64,000 nt of DNA from Enterococcus devriesei. Lineage in GTDB: Bacteria > Bacillota > Bacilli > Lactobacillales > Enterococcaceae. Below the pieces are notes generated by a model. That model was not told where the DNA came from, ran no database searches, and worked only from the letters and a program-made list of their open reading frames with translations. Position numbers and translations under genes: made by a program. Positions 1 through 9,068 of this stretch are shown here, one piece after another. Position 1 is the first letter of the stretch. Every line of letters begins with the position of its first letter. The stretch lies in assembly GCF_001885905.1 (NCBI RefSeq), contig NZ_JXKM01000013.1:17535-81534 (forward strand), in the 5' to 3' direction.

Positions 1-301
1 TCTTCATACCGGCTGGTTTATTGACGATGATCAAATGCTCATCTTCATAGAGAACGTGGATTTTTGTCTTATTGCCTAAGCTGATGTGTCGTTCAGGATA
101 ATCACTTGCTTCCACAGTGATACCGATGATATCGCCGGGATGAACCGGCATTTGGAAATGACATAGTTCGCCGTTGACAGTGATGCCTTTGCGGGTCCGA
201 ATAAAATGGCGAACTTTTCTAGGTACCAGCCATTCGTTTTCTAATAAGTCTTTGACGGTCATTTCAGTAAAATCATCAGGCAGAGTCATGGTAAAATTCA
301 T
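1..301 (-). CDS. RluA/RluD-family pseudouridine synthase, N-terminal part (cut by window edge)
   Basis: Only the first 100 codons are in the window; the gene runs off the left edge. The visible part begins MNFTMTLPDDFTEMTVKDLL and contains an S4-like RNA-binding segment (residues about 12-75, including VPRKVRHFIRTRKGITVNG). The family hallmark VLYEDEHLIIVNKPAGM follows at the end and opens the catalytic domain. The catalytic Asp motif lies outside the window. The family isomerises specific uridines in rRNA or tRNA to pseudouridine in the cytoplasm. The start at 301 is chosen because AAGGAG lies 7 nt upstream. Which uridine is modified cannot be told. Confidence 0.85.
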   Translation of the reverse strand, partial: MNFTMTLPDDFTEMTVKDLLENEWLVPRKVRHFIRTRKGITVNGELCHFQMPVHPGDIIGITVEASDYPERHISLGNKTKIHVLYEDEHLIIVNKPAGMK

Positions 302-452
302 CAGGTTACTCCTTGTAAAAAATTTCATTGGACTTATTGTATCACTTTTAACGGATATTTAAGAAAAAAGACAGTAATTCCTTGAGGTGTCATGCTAAAA
401 TAGCTCCATGTGTGTATCGGTCTCAAGCCCCACGCAGCGAGAGGAAGATTTA

Positions 453-461
453 TGGTACACT
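453..461 (+). promoter_or_regulatory. Extended -10 promoter for the PBP2A gene
   Basis: TGG followed by TACACT forms an extended -10 element 35 nt before the chosen start at 496. The -35 region is weak. A GGAGAT ribosome-binding site lies 7 nt before the ATG. Confidence 0.45.
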
Positions 462-495
462 GTGTCTGAATTTTGTAGAGAATGGAGATCGAAAA

Positions 496-2697
496 ATGGA
501 TTTTCAGGAATTTTGGCGCAAGTTTAAAGATGGAGCAAAAGTTTTTTGGCGACAGTTTCGCAGCGGGACCAAAACCTTTTGGCAATGGATCAAGCCTTAC
601 TTGATTCGTTTTCATCACTGGCGCAAACGTATTTGGAAAAAATATCATATTAATAAAATTTTGCTCTTATTAACGTTAGTCGTTGTTTTAGTCATGAGTG
701 TCTATTTATTTATTTTAGCGAAATCAGTGGACGTTGAAACATTACAATCGAGTCTGAAACAATCGACCGTCGTCTATGACGAAAAAAATGAACAGGCCGG
801 TAGTCTTTACGGACAAAAGGGAACTTATGTGGAGAGTGACCAGATTTCCCAAAATTTAAAAGATGCCGTCGTCTCCACCGAGGACCGCAACTTTTATAAT
901 CACCATGGGTTTGACATCAAAGGGATCGCACGGGCGGCTTTAGGGCTAGTCACCTCTGGGCATATTACCGGTGGCGGAAGTACCATCACCCAGCAGCTGG
1001 CGAAAAATGCCTACTTGAGTCTCGATCAAACGTTGGAACGAAAGGCCAAAGAAATTTTTATGGCGATCGAGATTGAAAAGAAATACGATAAAGATCAAAT
1101 TTTAACGATGTATCTGAACAACGCCTATTTTGGGAATGGTGTCTGGGGCGTGCAAGACGCTGCCCGGAAGTATTTTGGGGTAGATGCGAACCAAGTGACT
1201 GTCGGCGAAGCGGCAACAATCGCGGGAATGCTGAAGGGTCCGGGGATTTATAATCCGATCGATCATTTAGATAATGCAATCAACCGACGAAACACGGTAC
1301 TGTCGGTGATGGTGGAAAATGGTAAATTGACTCAAGAACAGGAAAATCAGGCGAAAGCCACTGATCTTGGCTCGGAGCTGAGTGATACTTATACCTCTGC
1401 GGATGCAGGTTATCGATATCCTTCTTATTTTGACGCAGTGATCGATGAAGCAGTGGAAAGATATGGCATGTCGGAAAAAGATTTACTGAACAAAGGCTAT
1501 AAAATCTATACCTCATTAGATCAGGATTATCAAAAGCAAATGGAAGCTGTCTATCAAAATAATGCAAACTTCCCAGCCGATGCCGCAGATGGAGCGATGC
1601 CGCAATCTGCTTCAGTAGCCTTGGACCCTAAAACCGGCGGCGTCCAAGCATTGGTGGGGCGACGGGGCGAGCATATTTTCCGCAGCTACAATTTCGCGAC
1701 TCAGATGCAACGTTCACCAGGTTCAACGATGAAACCGTTAAGTGTCTATTCGCCAGCGCTAGAATCTGGCTACAAGCCTGACAGTATCTTAAAAGACGAG
1801 CCTCAGTCCTATTACAAAGCGAAAAACTACGATGGCACCTATCAAGGTGAAGCACCGATGTATCAAGCAGTGGCGCAAAGTTTAAACTTGCCAGCAGTAT
1901 GGCTATTGCATGAGATAGGCTTGAACAAAGGCTACAATAAAGCAGAAGAATTTGGCATTCCTTTAAGCAAATCGGATAAATATTATGGTCTAGCGCTAGG
2001 TGGTTTGGAAAAAGGCACGTCACCGATGCAAATGGCAGCCGCTTATGGTGCTTTTGCTAATCAAGGCCGAGTGTATCAACCGCACTTAGTAACGAAAATC
2101 ATTGATTCTACTGGCGCTGTTTTAGTCGACAATAGCTCACCGAAATATGATCAAGTCATCTCGAAGGAAGTCGCCAATGAAATGACCAGTATGCTGTTAG
2201 GTACTTTTTCAAACGGAACAGCTGCACAAGCGGCACCTGCTGGCTTCACTGTTGCCGGCAAGACCGGGACAACCGAAACCAATTTTGACGCGAATAAAGT
2301 CAACGACCAATGGATTATTGGTTATACACCAAATGTCGTGATCTCAACTTGGTTAGGTTTCGAAAAAGTCAGCGAGACGCATTATTTAAGCGGTACGAGC
2401 GGTTCGGAGGTCGGTCAGGTCTTCAAGGCGGAGGCAGAATCGATCTTGCCATACGCCGGTCAATATTCCTTTGATGTAGCTGACGCCTATGCGACCGGTG
2501 GAAAAGTTGTGGCTGCCGATCAAGTCAATCAAAATGGTCAAGATGTGGATACGAACAAGTGGCGCGAAGAATTGAAAGATATTGGCGGCAAGGCCAGTGA
2601 AGGAGCAGCCAGCTTCTTTGAAAAAGCCAAGGAAGGCGCCAATAGGTTAAAAGAAAAAGGTCAAGAATTGTGGCGTCAGTATCAACCAGGAAATTAG
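496..2697 (+). CDS. pbp2A: Class A bifunctional penicillin-binding protein, PBP2A type
   Basis: A 733-residue membrane-anchored murein polymerase that joins lipid II into glycan strands and crosslinks the stem peptides. It has a basic cytoplasmic N-terminus, one transmembrane helix (about residues 55-75), a GT51 glycosyltransferase domain (STEDRNFYNHHG and GGGSTITQQLAKN motifs) and a transpeptidase domain. The transpeptidase motifs are STMK (Ser410), SLN and KTGT (589-592). A polar, alanine- and lysine-rich tail ends the protein. The sequence closely resembles streptococcal PBP2A; in enterococci this class is also called PbpZ. An upstream in-frame ATG at 382 is rejected because the extra 38 residues would precede the promoter and have no ribosome-binding site. 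It appears monocistronic. Confidence 0.93.
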   Translation: MDFQEFWRKFKDGAKVFWRQFRSGTKTFWQWIKPYLIRFHHWRKRIWKKYHINKILLLLTLVVVLVMSVYLFILAKSVDVETLQSSLKQSTVVYDEKNEQAGSLYGQKGTYVESDQISQNLKDAVVSTEDRNFYNHHGFDIKGIARAALGLVTSGHITGGGSTITQQLAKNAYLSLDQTLERKAKEIFMAIEIEKKYDKDQILTMYLNNAYFGNGVWGVQDAARKYFGVDANQVTVGEAATIAGMLKGPGIYNPIDHLDNAINRRNTVLSVMVENGKLTQEQENQAKATDLGSELSDTYTSADAGYRYPSYFDAVIDEAVERYGMSEKDLLNKGYKIYTSLDQDYQKQMEAVYQNNANFPADAADGAMPQSASVALDPKTGGVQALVGRRGEHIFRSYNFATQMQRSPGSTMKPLSVYSPALESGYKPDSILKDEPQSYYKAKNYDGTYQGEAPMYQAVAQSLNLPAVWLLHEIGLNKGYNKAEEFGIPLSKSDKYYGLALGGLEKGTSPMQMAAAYGAFANQGRVYQPHLVTKIIDSTGAVLVDNSSPKYDQVISKEVANEMTSMLLGTFSNGTAAQAAPAGFTVAGKTGTTETNFDANKVNDQWIIGYTPNVVISTWLGFEKVSETHYLSGTSGSEVGQVFKAEAESILPYAGQYSFDVADAYATGGKVVAADQVNQNGQDVDTNKWREELKDIGGKASEGAASFFEKAKEGANRLKEKGQELWRQYQPGN

Positions 2698-2722
2698 GGT
2701 ATGAACCCGTTTCCATTCATGT

Positions 2723-2728
2723 TACAAT
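2723..2728 (+). promoter_or_regulatory. -10 element upstream of the UPF0342 gene
   Basis: TACAAT lies 38 nt before the start codon at 2766, in the gap after the PBP gene. No good -35 is visible. Identified by eye only. Confidence 0.35.
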
Positions 2729-2765
2729 AAAAAAGTAACTTTTATAGAAAATGAGGGATTAAATA

Positions 2766-3107
2766 ATGGCAAATATTTACGATTCAGCAAACGGATTAGA
2801 ACGTGAAATCCGTGAACTACCAGAATTCAAATCTTTAGAAGAAGCATTCGCAGAACTTAAGAAAAATGAAGCAGCATACGCAGCCTTTAAAGACTTCCAA
2901 GCTTTCCAACAAAGCTTGCAAGAAAAACAAATGCGCGGCGAAGATTTCAGCGATGAAGATGCTGAAAAAGCACAAGCGTTAGCAGAAAAAGTTCAACAAG
3001 AAGAATTGATTAACGAATTAATGGTGAAGGAACAAGCCTTCAGCGTGATCGTTAACGACTTGAACCGCATCATCATGACACCGATCCGTGAATTGTACGA
3101 AGGATAA
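2766..3107 (+). CDS. UPF0342 / YheA-YmcA-like protein
   Basis: A 113-residue, highly charged, almost wholly helical cytoplasmic protein of the UPF0342 family (YheA-like, related to YlbF and YmcA). In this wider group YlbF and YmcA are partners of RNase Y in Bacillus; the role of this particular branch is not established. Seen here: heptad-like helices rich in E, K and Q across residues 15-100, no membrane segment and no Cys. A GAGGG ribosome-binding site precedes the ATG, and a strong terminator follows 12 nt after the stop, so it is a single-gene unit. Confidence 0.85.
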   Translation: MANIYDSANGLEREIRELPEFKSLEEAFAELKKNEAAYAAFKDFQAFQQSLQEKQMRGEDFSDEDAEKAQALAEKVQQEELINELMVKEQAFSVIVNDLNRIIMTPIRELYEG

Positions 3108-3119
3108 TTGAATAGCAGA

Positions 3120-3158
3120 AAAAGAGTTTGTGACCATTTACGGTTACAAACTCTTTTT
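3120..3158 (+). terminator. Rho-independent terminator
   Basis: AAAGAGTTTGTGACC pairs with GGTTACAAACTCTTT (one G-T wobble), followed by a T run. It ends the UPF0342 transcript. Confidence 0.85.
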
Positions 3159-3187
3159 GAATTATTAAGGGAGTATAATTTTTTACC

Positions 3188-3310
3188 ATTGAAAAGACTG
3201 AATCAACAGCGTTAGCAGTGGCCTACTTAGCGCACGAGCTTGTTCGCTTATTGCTAAAAAAAGCTGAAGGAGATCGTGTAGCCTTTCTTACGAACAATAT
3301 TGTAAGGTGA
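3188..3310 (+). pseudogene. Open 40-codon stretch without a start codon (possible gene remnant)
   Basis: From the ATT at 3188 to the TGA at 3308-3310 the frame is open and reads as a plausible amphipathic helical peptide (TALAVAYLAHELVRLLLKKA in the middle). There is no ATG, GTG or TTG start and no suitably spaced ribosome-binding site. An in-frame stop lies just upstream. It may be a decayed gene end or chance; no family recognised. Confidence 0.2.
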
Positions 3311-3392
3311 GGAAAAAGACCAGAAATTTCACTTGGAACTTGCTATACTTCCAACTATAAGGCTATAAGGCTATAAGGACGGCGAGTGAAAA

Positions 3393-4529
3393 ATGAAAAA
3401 AAGTATTTTGGCGGTGGCAACGGCTGTTATCGTGATAGCAGGCGGCATGATTTGGTACACCCAAGGAACGAGTCACGAAACAGAGAAGGCTGTCTCAGCG
3501 GACACAGCAAAAGCTTCAACCAGCTCAACGATAAAAGAAACCGTAGAATCGATTGAGCCAAAAAAAATTCCAAAAGTTACGTTGCCAGTGACGGACAACC
3601 AAGAACTAGATGCTTTCTTAAAGGGACAGCGTTTTTCCGGGACAGCTTTGGTGGTTCGAAAGGGTCAGGTTATTTTGAATCAATCTTATGGTTTGTCGAA
3701 TCAGGAAAAACAAATAAAAAATACAACCACCACTCGCTATTATATTGGTTCTGCCCAAAAGGCGATCATCGCAACCGCAATTTTACAATTAGAGCAGGCC
3801 GGCAAGCTAAGCATCAATGATCCGATAGCCAAATATTTGGCTAATTTTCCGAATGGACAGCAAATCACCTTGCAAAATCTTTTGAACCACACCAGCGGAC
3901 TGACTGGACGGAAAGAAGGCAGCGAAAAGATTTTACCGCAAAAGATCGTGGAAGAGATCGAAGCTGCCGGCAGTGACTCGGCGATTGGAACCTGGCATTA
4001 TTCAGACAGTAATTATGCCGTATTGGCTTATTTGGTGCAACAGATCAGTCATCAAAGTGTCGCCGAATATGTCCAAGCTAATATTTTTAAGCCTGCGAAT
4101 ATGCAAGATTCCGGCTTTTATCAAAGTACCGATCCAATCGAAAATTTAGCAGAGAGCTATAAAGAAAAAAATGGTCAAGTCGAAAAAGCGGAGCTACCGG
4201 ATCTTTCTCAATTATTCGGAGCAGGCGATATCTACACGACAGCGACAGATTTTTATTTATTCGATCAAGCTTTGATGCAAGGAAAGTTGATCAATCCAGC
4301 GGAGCGAGAAAAAATGCTGACAGCCGGCAGCGACTCGACTTATGGGATGGGCTTTTATGTCAATCCCGGCAGCTATTCTAGTCATGGTGTATTGGGCGGC
4401 TTCAATACCATCAATACTTTTACTCATACCGGATTGACGGAGATCATTTTGTTAGCGAACACGAATCAAGTAGACTCCTTAGGTCAAACCGCGGATCATA
4501 TTTATGAAGTATTGAATCAAATGGAATAA
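3393..4529 (+). CDS. Secreted or membrane-anchored serine beta-lactamase-fold hydrolase
   Basis: A 378-residue protein of the beta-lactamase class C / DD-carboxypeptidase-like serine hydrolase family. The N-terminus (KKSILAVATAVIVIAGGMIW) is a signal peptide or signal anchor, followed by a Ser/Thr/Lys-rich linker to about residue 70. The SxxK nucleophile motif is SAQK (Ser120, Lys123). The usual YxN appears as Tyr203-Ser-Asp, with Asn at +4, and an HTG near the C-terminus stands in for the KTG box. The substrate is not determined; cell-wall peptides or esters are both possible, and nothing here shows beta-lactam resistance. A short tandem repeat of GGCTATAA sits just before the start region, and the ribosome-binding site is weak. 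Confidence 0.8.
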   Translation: MKKSILAVATAVIVIAGGMIWYTQGTSHETEKAVSADTAKASTSSTIKETVESIEPKKIPKVTLPVTDNQELDAFLKGQRFSGTALVVRKGQVILNQSYGLSNQEKQIKNTTTTRYYIGSAQKAIIATAILQLEQAGKLSINDPIAKYLANFPNGQQITLQNLLNHTSGLTGRKEGSEKILPQKIVEEIEAAGSDSAIGTWHYSDSNYAVLAYLVQQISHQSVAEYVQANIFKPANMQDSGFYQSTDPIENLAESYKEKNGQVEKAELPDLSQLFGAGDIYTTATDFYLFDQALMQGKLINPAEREKMLTAGSDSTYGMGFYVNPGSYSSHGVLGGFNTINTFTHTGLTEIILLANTNQVDSLGQTADHIYEVLNQME

Positions 4530-4578
4530 AAAAAGTTAGAAACGGTCACTCGTTAGGAGCGGCGTTTCTAACTTTTTT
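4528..4578 (+). terminator. Rho-independent terminator
   Basis: AAAAAGTTAGAAAC and GTTTCTAACTTTTTT form a long stem around a 20-nt loop, directly after the serine hydrolase stop codon. Confidence 0.85.
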
Positions 4579-4875
4579 GACTATAAAGAAAGTATAAAAT
4601 TTTCAAATGAATAAATCGCTTTACAGCAGGCGTATTCAAGTCCGGCTTCACGAACTAGCTTTATCGGCAATAAGCCAAACGATTTCGAAATTTGAGCAGC
4701 ATCAAGTAGAAACTGTTCAACGTCAAAATTAAAACTTTGTGTTTCTCAGTCATTTATCAAAAGTTTGGTCTGATTGCTCAGCTGACTCCTAATTAGGGAA
4801 TCATTTTTCTACTCTCAATAAAGCAAGCAGAAAAACTGGCAAAAAGCTGAGGGAGTTCGCGAAAGCCTTTTTTAC
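4579..4875. other. Intergenic stretch without recognisable genes
   Basis: About 300 bp between the serine hydrolase terminator and the convergent 60-residue gene. No open frame with a ribosome-binding site is seen, and no clear terminator for the minus-strand gene. Short words at 4795-4850 faintly resemble parts of the hairpin repeat at 32622-33032, but too weakly to call. Confidence 0.5.
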
Positions 4876-5058
4876 TTAAAAGAATTTTTTGAATTGATCC
4901 ATCAACCCGTCAAATTTTCCTGACTTCAATAGCACTTTGGCTTTGTCATAGTAATCGCCTAATTCATCTTTATGGTCTTCGATAAACTCTTTAGCTTTCT
5001 CGATATTTCCTTCATTCAATAGTTCTTTGATTTTCTTAACTAGTTCGTCTTTGTTCAT
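4876..5058 (-). CDS. Small acidic/basic helical protein, function unknown
   Basis: A 60-residue protein rich in K, E and D, predicted by eye to form two or three amphipathic helices (residues 3-17, 18-30 and 36-58). It has no Cys, no signal peptide and no membrane helix. An AAAGGAG ribosome-binding site 7-8 nt before the ATG makes it a credible gene despite its size. It is transcribed opposite to both neighbours. No family is recognised and no function is proposed. Confidence 0.65.
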   Translation of the reverse strand: MNKDELVKKIKELLNEGNIEKAKEFIEDHKDELGDYYDKAKVLLKSGKFDGLMDQFKKFF

Positions 5059-5266
5059 CTGTCTCGCTCCTTTTTTGTGCTTTCATTTTAGTTGATTTTG
5101 CTTTTTTTTTCGAGGATTTACCATTCCAATATCTTCAGTGAAAGACGAACAAACTTTCGTTTTTTTATGGTAAAATAAATAGGATTAAGTTTCAGCTGTT
5201 CTCTCGAAATCGGTAAGAGTGAGAAGGCTGTTACTAGCTACTTTGGATTGATAAGGAGGAGAGGCA

Positions 5267-6448
5267 ATGAAATTTTTACACGCAGCGGACCTGCATTTAG
5301 ATCGCTCCTTTGAAGGGTTGACGAAGGTGCCGGAAGGCTTTCAGCAAGAACTGACGGCGGCCAATCAAAAAATGCTGCAAAATATTGTTAATGCGGCGAT
5401 TGATCAAGCGGTCGATTTCATTTTATTGGCAGGGGATACCTTCCACCAAAATCGCCCCACATTAAAAACACAACGCTATTTCTTTCAGGAGATGGGCCGC
5501 TTAACAGAAGCGCAGATCCCGGTCTTTATGAATTTTGGTAATCATGATTTTTATCAAGCAGATCGTTATTGGTTTGCTTTTCCTGAGAATATCCAACTAT
5601 TTGTGGATGAACAAGTCGAAACGAAACAACTAGTGACTAAAGCGGGAGAGCAGATTGCGATTACCAGCTTTAGTTATCAGCATCCGACGATTGAAGCTGC
5701 AATGATCGAGGACTTTCCTGTTAAAGGCGCGGTCGATTTTCATATTGGAATTTATCATGGCGGACAAATGCCCTACGCCCCGGTTCAATTATCGGAGTTA
5801 TTAACAAAAGGCTATGATTATTGGGCACTGGGACATATTCATGTGCCGCAAGTTTTAGCGAAAGAACCTTACGTGATCTATCCTGGAACACCCCAAGGGC
5901 ATACCCAAAAAGAAGTGAACTTGGCTGGAGTGACACTGGTGGAATCGCAGGGCAAACGTCTAAGTTGCCGGACACTTTCGGTTGAAGCCATTCGTTGGGA
6001 AAAACGTAGAATTTCTTTAGCCGGTCTACGGCAACCACGAGAAATTTTTTCATTGGTGCGAAAATTATCCGCAGAGCTACCTACCTTGTTACATTTGGAA
6101 TTTAGTGAGACAGAAGGGATCGGTGATGAGTTAGCTTATCAAATTGCTTCAGGAGAATTATTAGAAGCGCTACAAGAGGAAGTCGATTCAGGGATTTTTC
6201 TCTGGCAATTGACACTAGCTGATGCTCCGGTGACGCGACCTTATTTGGCGGTGGAAAAAAACTTGATTGATCAGCTAATAGCTACTTATCAGGAGCCGGC
6301 TGTATTTAGCGACTTACTAAGTGAATTGGAACAAAATCCGCAGCTACATCGCTTAATGGATCAAGCATTTAAAGCGACTACGATCGAAGGATTAAAAGAA
6401 AAAATGGCGCAAAGCTATCAATTTAGGAGGGAAGCTGATGTGGATTAA
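5267..6448 (+). CDS. yhaO: DNA repair exonuclease, metallophosphoesterase subunit YhaO
   Basis: A 393-residue calcineurin-like phosphoesterase related to SbcD/Mre11. The metal-binding motifs are all present: FLHAADLHLD (residues 3-12), LAGDTFHQ, FGNHDFY and LGHIHVPQ. The family pairs with an ABC-type ATPase (YhaN) to form an SbcCD-like nuclease that trims DNA ends or hairpins. The start at 5267 has an AAGGAGGAGAGG ribosome-binding site. The gene overlaps yhaN by 11 nt, which implies translational coupling. A -10-like GGTAAAATAAAT box lies near 5168-5180. Confidence 0.9.
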   Translation: MKFLHAADLHLDRSFEGLTKVPEGFQQELTAANQKMLQNIVNAAIDQAVDFILLAGDTFHQNRPTLKTQRYFFQEMGRLTEAQIPVFMNFGNHDFYQADRYWFAFPENIQLFVDEQVETKQLVTKAGEQIAITSFSYQHPTIEAAMIEDFPVKGAVDFHIGIYHGGQMPYAPVQLSELLTKGYDYWALGHIHVPQVLAKEPYVIYPGTPQGHTQKEVNLAGVTLVESQGKRLSCRTLSVEAIRWEKRRISLAGLRQPREIFSLVRKLSAELPTLLHLEFSETEGIGDELAYQIASGELLEALQEEVDSGIFLWQLTLADAPVTRPYLAVEKNLIDQLIATYQEPAVFSDLLSELEQNPQLHRLMDQAFKATTIEGLKEKMAQSYQFRREADVD

Positions 6449-9068
6449 AAAAGCGGAGATCACCAGCTTCGGCAAGTGGCGCCAGCAGACGTTTTTATTT
6501 GAAGCAAAAAATCAGCTGGTTTACGGCTTGAATGAAGCCGGCAAATCGACGTTGTATCAATTTATCCAAGCGATTTTATTCGGTTTTCCTACCAAGCGTA
6601 AAAAGGGTCAAGATTATACCCCCAACGATGGCAGCGGCTTTGGCGGCCGTTTGCTGCTGGTTCATCCAGTTTACGGAACGGTGACTGTTGAGCGGTATAA
6701 AACGAAAAATAAAGGCAAGGCGAAGATTTGGCTAGCTGATGGTCAACAAGGAGAAGAAGACTTGCTGGAAAAAATTCTCTATCCGTTAAACCTTCAGCTG
6801 TTCCGCCAAGTTTTTACGTTTCAACAAGAACAACTGCAGCAATTAGAAACACTGAACGAAGAAAATTTGCATGAGGCGTTGATTTCTCTAGGGCTTTCCG
6901 GCAGCAATGAATTATTCGAACAACGTTTGCAGCTGAAAAATAATTATGAAAGTCTTTATCGCCCCCGTGGTCGTAAACAACCCTTGAATTTAGCATTACA
7001 AAATTATCAAAGCTTGCAACAAAAGATCAAAGAAAAGGAAGCCCAAGAAGCGGGCTATCAGCAATTAGTCCGACAAGCCGATGAAGAAAAACTGCAAGTG
7101 TCTCGTCAAGCCGGGAAGAATCGTCAGCTGCAAGAACAGCAACTAGCCTTGGAACAGCAACGGCTGAATTGGTCTGCCTATGCGGAATTCTTAGCGCTGA
7201 AAAAAATGAATCTGGATTTGTCAGCGACTGAGACGGAGCAAGCACAACTACAGGAATTTTATCAAGAATACCAGCAATTAATGAAGGAACAGGAAAAATT
7301 ACACAGCGCCTTGCAGCAGCATAGCGGCAACCAGGAATCAGCCCGTTACTATTTCTATTTAGAAAACGAAACGAAGATTCAGCAATTATTGACTGAACAA
7401 GTCGCTATTAACCGAATGCTAGATGAAGAGCAACGGATTGCGGTGAAGCTGGCGCAAGCCAGTGAACTTCCGGCAAAGTGGCAGCAAACGCCGCCACGAC
7501 CATTTTCTGATGAGGCAGCGATTCACCAGCTGTTCGCCTCGTTACGAGAGGTACAAAAAATATTTGGAGAACAACAAATTCGGCAGCACTTAGTCAAGGA
7601 GCAGCGTGATCAAGCCGAAGCCAGTCTCAATGACTACGAAAAAAAGCATCCGGAACTTTTTAATCCCCAAAAGGATGTTCCATGGCTGTTGATCGCGGCG
7701 GGTGTAGCAATAGCGGTAGCCTTCATACTGCCACTACCCTTTCGCTACCTTTTGATTGTGGTGGGAATCGTTTGCGGAATCGCCGGCGGATTGAAGCGTA
7801 AGAAGCCGGCAGACAAAGGAACTTGGCAAGAAAAATTAGGCCAGTTGGATATTTATGAAGGCCAGCTGGCGGAAATCACTGAAAAAAATGCTTTGAGTCA
7901 GCAGAAAGAGCAGCAGCTGCTTGCACAAATTCAAAAAGAATTGCAGCAACGAAATTTCACTAGCGGAGTTCAGGAATTTTCGGTCATCCAAGAAAATCAA
8001 CAAGCTCAAAATTATTTAGCCCAGCTTCAATCTAGTGCGGAACTGGGAGAACGACAATCCGCTTTGCGTCAAAAGTTGATGCAGCAAGAGCAACGCTTTG
8101 ACTTTTTAGCCGAGTGGTTACCATTGCATGAAAAAAATTTATCAGAGAAGTTTGTAACATTAGCTACCTTTGTGAAGGAAATGGAGCAGATTCGTTTTGC
8201 TCAGACTTATCAGGAAAATACAGTCTTGCAACAGCGTATCCATGAAACGCAAAAGCAGCAGCAACAATTATTAGAACAGCAGCAAGGCTTGTTGGAAAAA
8301 TTTCAATTGGCGTATCCGTCAGAGATCCCAGCCTTTTTACAGCGGGAAACAGAGCTTAGCCGTAAGCAAACACGTTTGCAAGAATTGACGAAAAGCGTGG
8401 CGCCATTGTTTGCTGAAGAGACTAGCCTGGCAGAAATTGAGCAGTCTTTGGGTAGTTTACAACAGGAGCTTCAAACGGGGGAAGCCGAGCTGTTGAAGTT
8501 GCAAGAACAAGAACAACGCTCCCGTTTGCAGATTCAGCAAATGCAAGCTGATGGCACTTTAGATACGTTTTATCAGCAGGCCAGTCAACAGCAGGCGCTA
8601 GTTGAAAAATTAACGACGGAGTATGCGGTGGCGAAGCTGGAAAACCAATTGCTGCAAGACATCGCGACAGAGCTGTCGGAACAACAACTGCCGGAATTAT
8701 TAAAGCAAGCGACTAGTTATTTCCAACTGCTGACCAATAATGAACACAGCCGCTTAGATTTTGTTGAAGGACTATTGACGGTGGATCAGTTGAGCCTCTA
8801 TAATCTTTCCACCGGGACGAAAGATCAGGTGATGATGGCCTTTCGTTTTGCTTATTTAGCTTTGCAGCAAAACCATCCCTTGTGTCCAGTGATGATAGAC
8901 GATGGCTGGCTCCATTACGATCATCAGCGGAAATATCAATTTGCGAAATTATTACAGCAATTCAGCGAAAATTATCAAATCATTTGTTTGTCATCTGACC
9001 AAGAAATGGTAAGCTATTACCAAAAGCTTCACCAGCCAGTCTGGGAATTGAAGGGAGTTCAACGATGA
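6438..9068 (+). CDS. yhaN: AAA ATPase YhaN, SbcC-like partner of YhaO
   Basis: An 876-residue SMC/Rad50-like ATPase. The N-terminal half-ATPase holds Walker A (GLNEAGKSTL, about residues 32-41). Residues about 180-780 are long Gln/Glu-rich coiled coils. The C-terminal half contains the signature-like region STGTKDQVMMAF and Walker B (CPVMIDDGWLHYD). A hydrophobic hairpin interrupts the coiled coil around residues 414-450 (WLLIAAGVAIAVAFILPLPF and following), so the protein may be tethered to the membrane, as is known for Bacillus YhaN. It sits between yhaO (11-nt overlap) and yhaM (4-nt overlap). Confidence 0.9.
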   Translation: MWIKKAEITSFGKWRQQTFLFEAKNQLVYGLNEAGKSTLYQFIQAILFGFPTKRKKGQDYTPNDGSGFGGRLLLVHPVYGTVTVERYKTKNKGKAKIWLADGQQGEEDLLEKILYPLNLQLFRQVFTFQQEQLQQLETLNEENLHEALISLGLSGSNELFEQRLQLKNNYESLYRPRGRKQPLNLALQNYQSLQQKIKEKEAQEAGYQQLVRQADEEKLQVSRQAGKNRQLQEQQLALEQQRLNWSAYAEFLALKKMNLDLSATETEQAQLQEFYQEYQQLMKEQEKLHSALQQHSGNQESARYYFYLENETKIQQLLTEQVAINRMLDEEQRIAVKLAQASELPAKWQQTPPRPFSDEAAIHQLFASLREVQKIFGEQQIRQHLVKEQRDQAEASLNDYEKKHPELFNPQKDVPWLLIAAGVAIAVAFILPLPFRYLLIVVGIVCGIAGGLKRKKPADKGTWQEKLGQLDIYEGQLAEITEKNALSQQKEQQLLAQIQKELQQRNFTSGVQEFSVIQENQQAQNYLAQLQSSAELGERQSALRQKLMQQEQRFDFLAEWLPLHEKNLSEKFVTLATFVKEMEQIRFAQTYQENTVLQQRIHETQKQQQQLLEQQQGLLEKFQLAYPSEIPAFLQRETELSRKQTRLQELTKSVAPLFAEETSLAEIEQSLGSLQQELQTGEAELLKLQEQEQRSRLQIQQMQADGTLDTFYQQASQQQALVEKLTTEYAVAKLENQLLQDIATELSEQQLPELLKQATSYFQLLTNNEHSRLDFVEGLLTVDQLSLYNLSTGTKDQVMMAFRFAYLALQQNHPLCPVMIDDGWLHYDHQRKYQFAKLLQQFSENYQIICLSSDQEMVSYYQKLHQPVWELKGVQR

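Noticed and set aside
3393..4529. Beta-lactamase conferring drug resistance
   Set aside because: The fold is shared by many esterases and peptidases, and nothing in the sequence shows beta-lactam hydrolysis.
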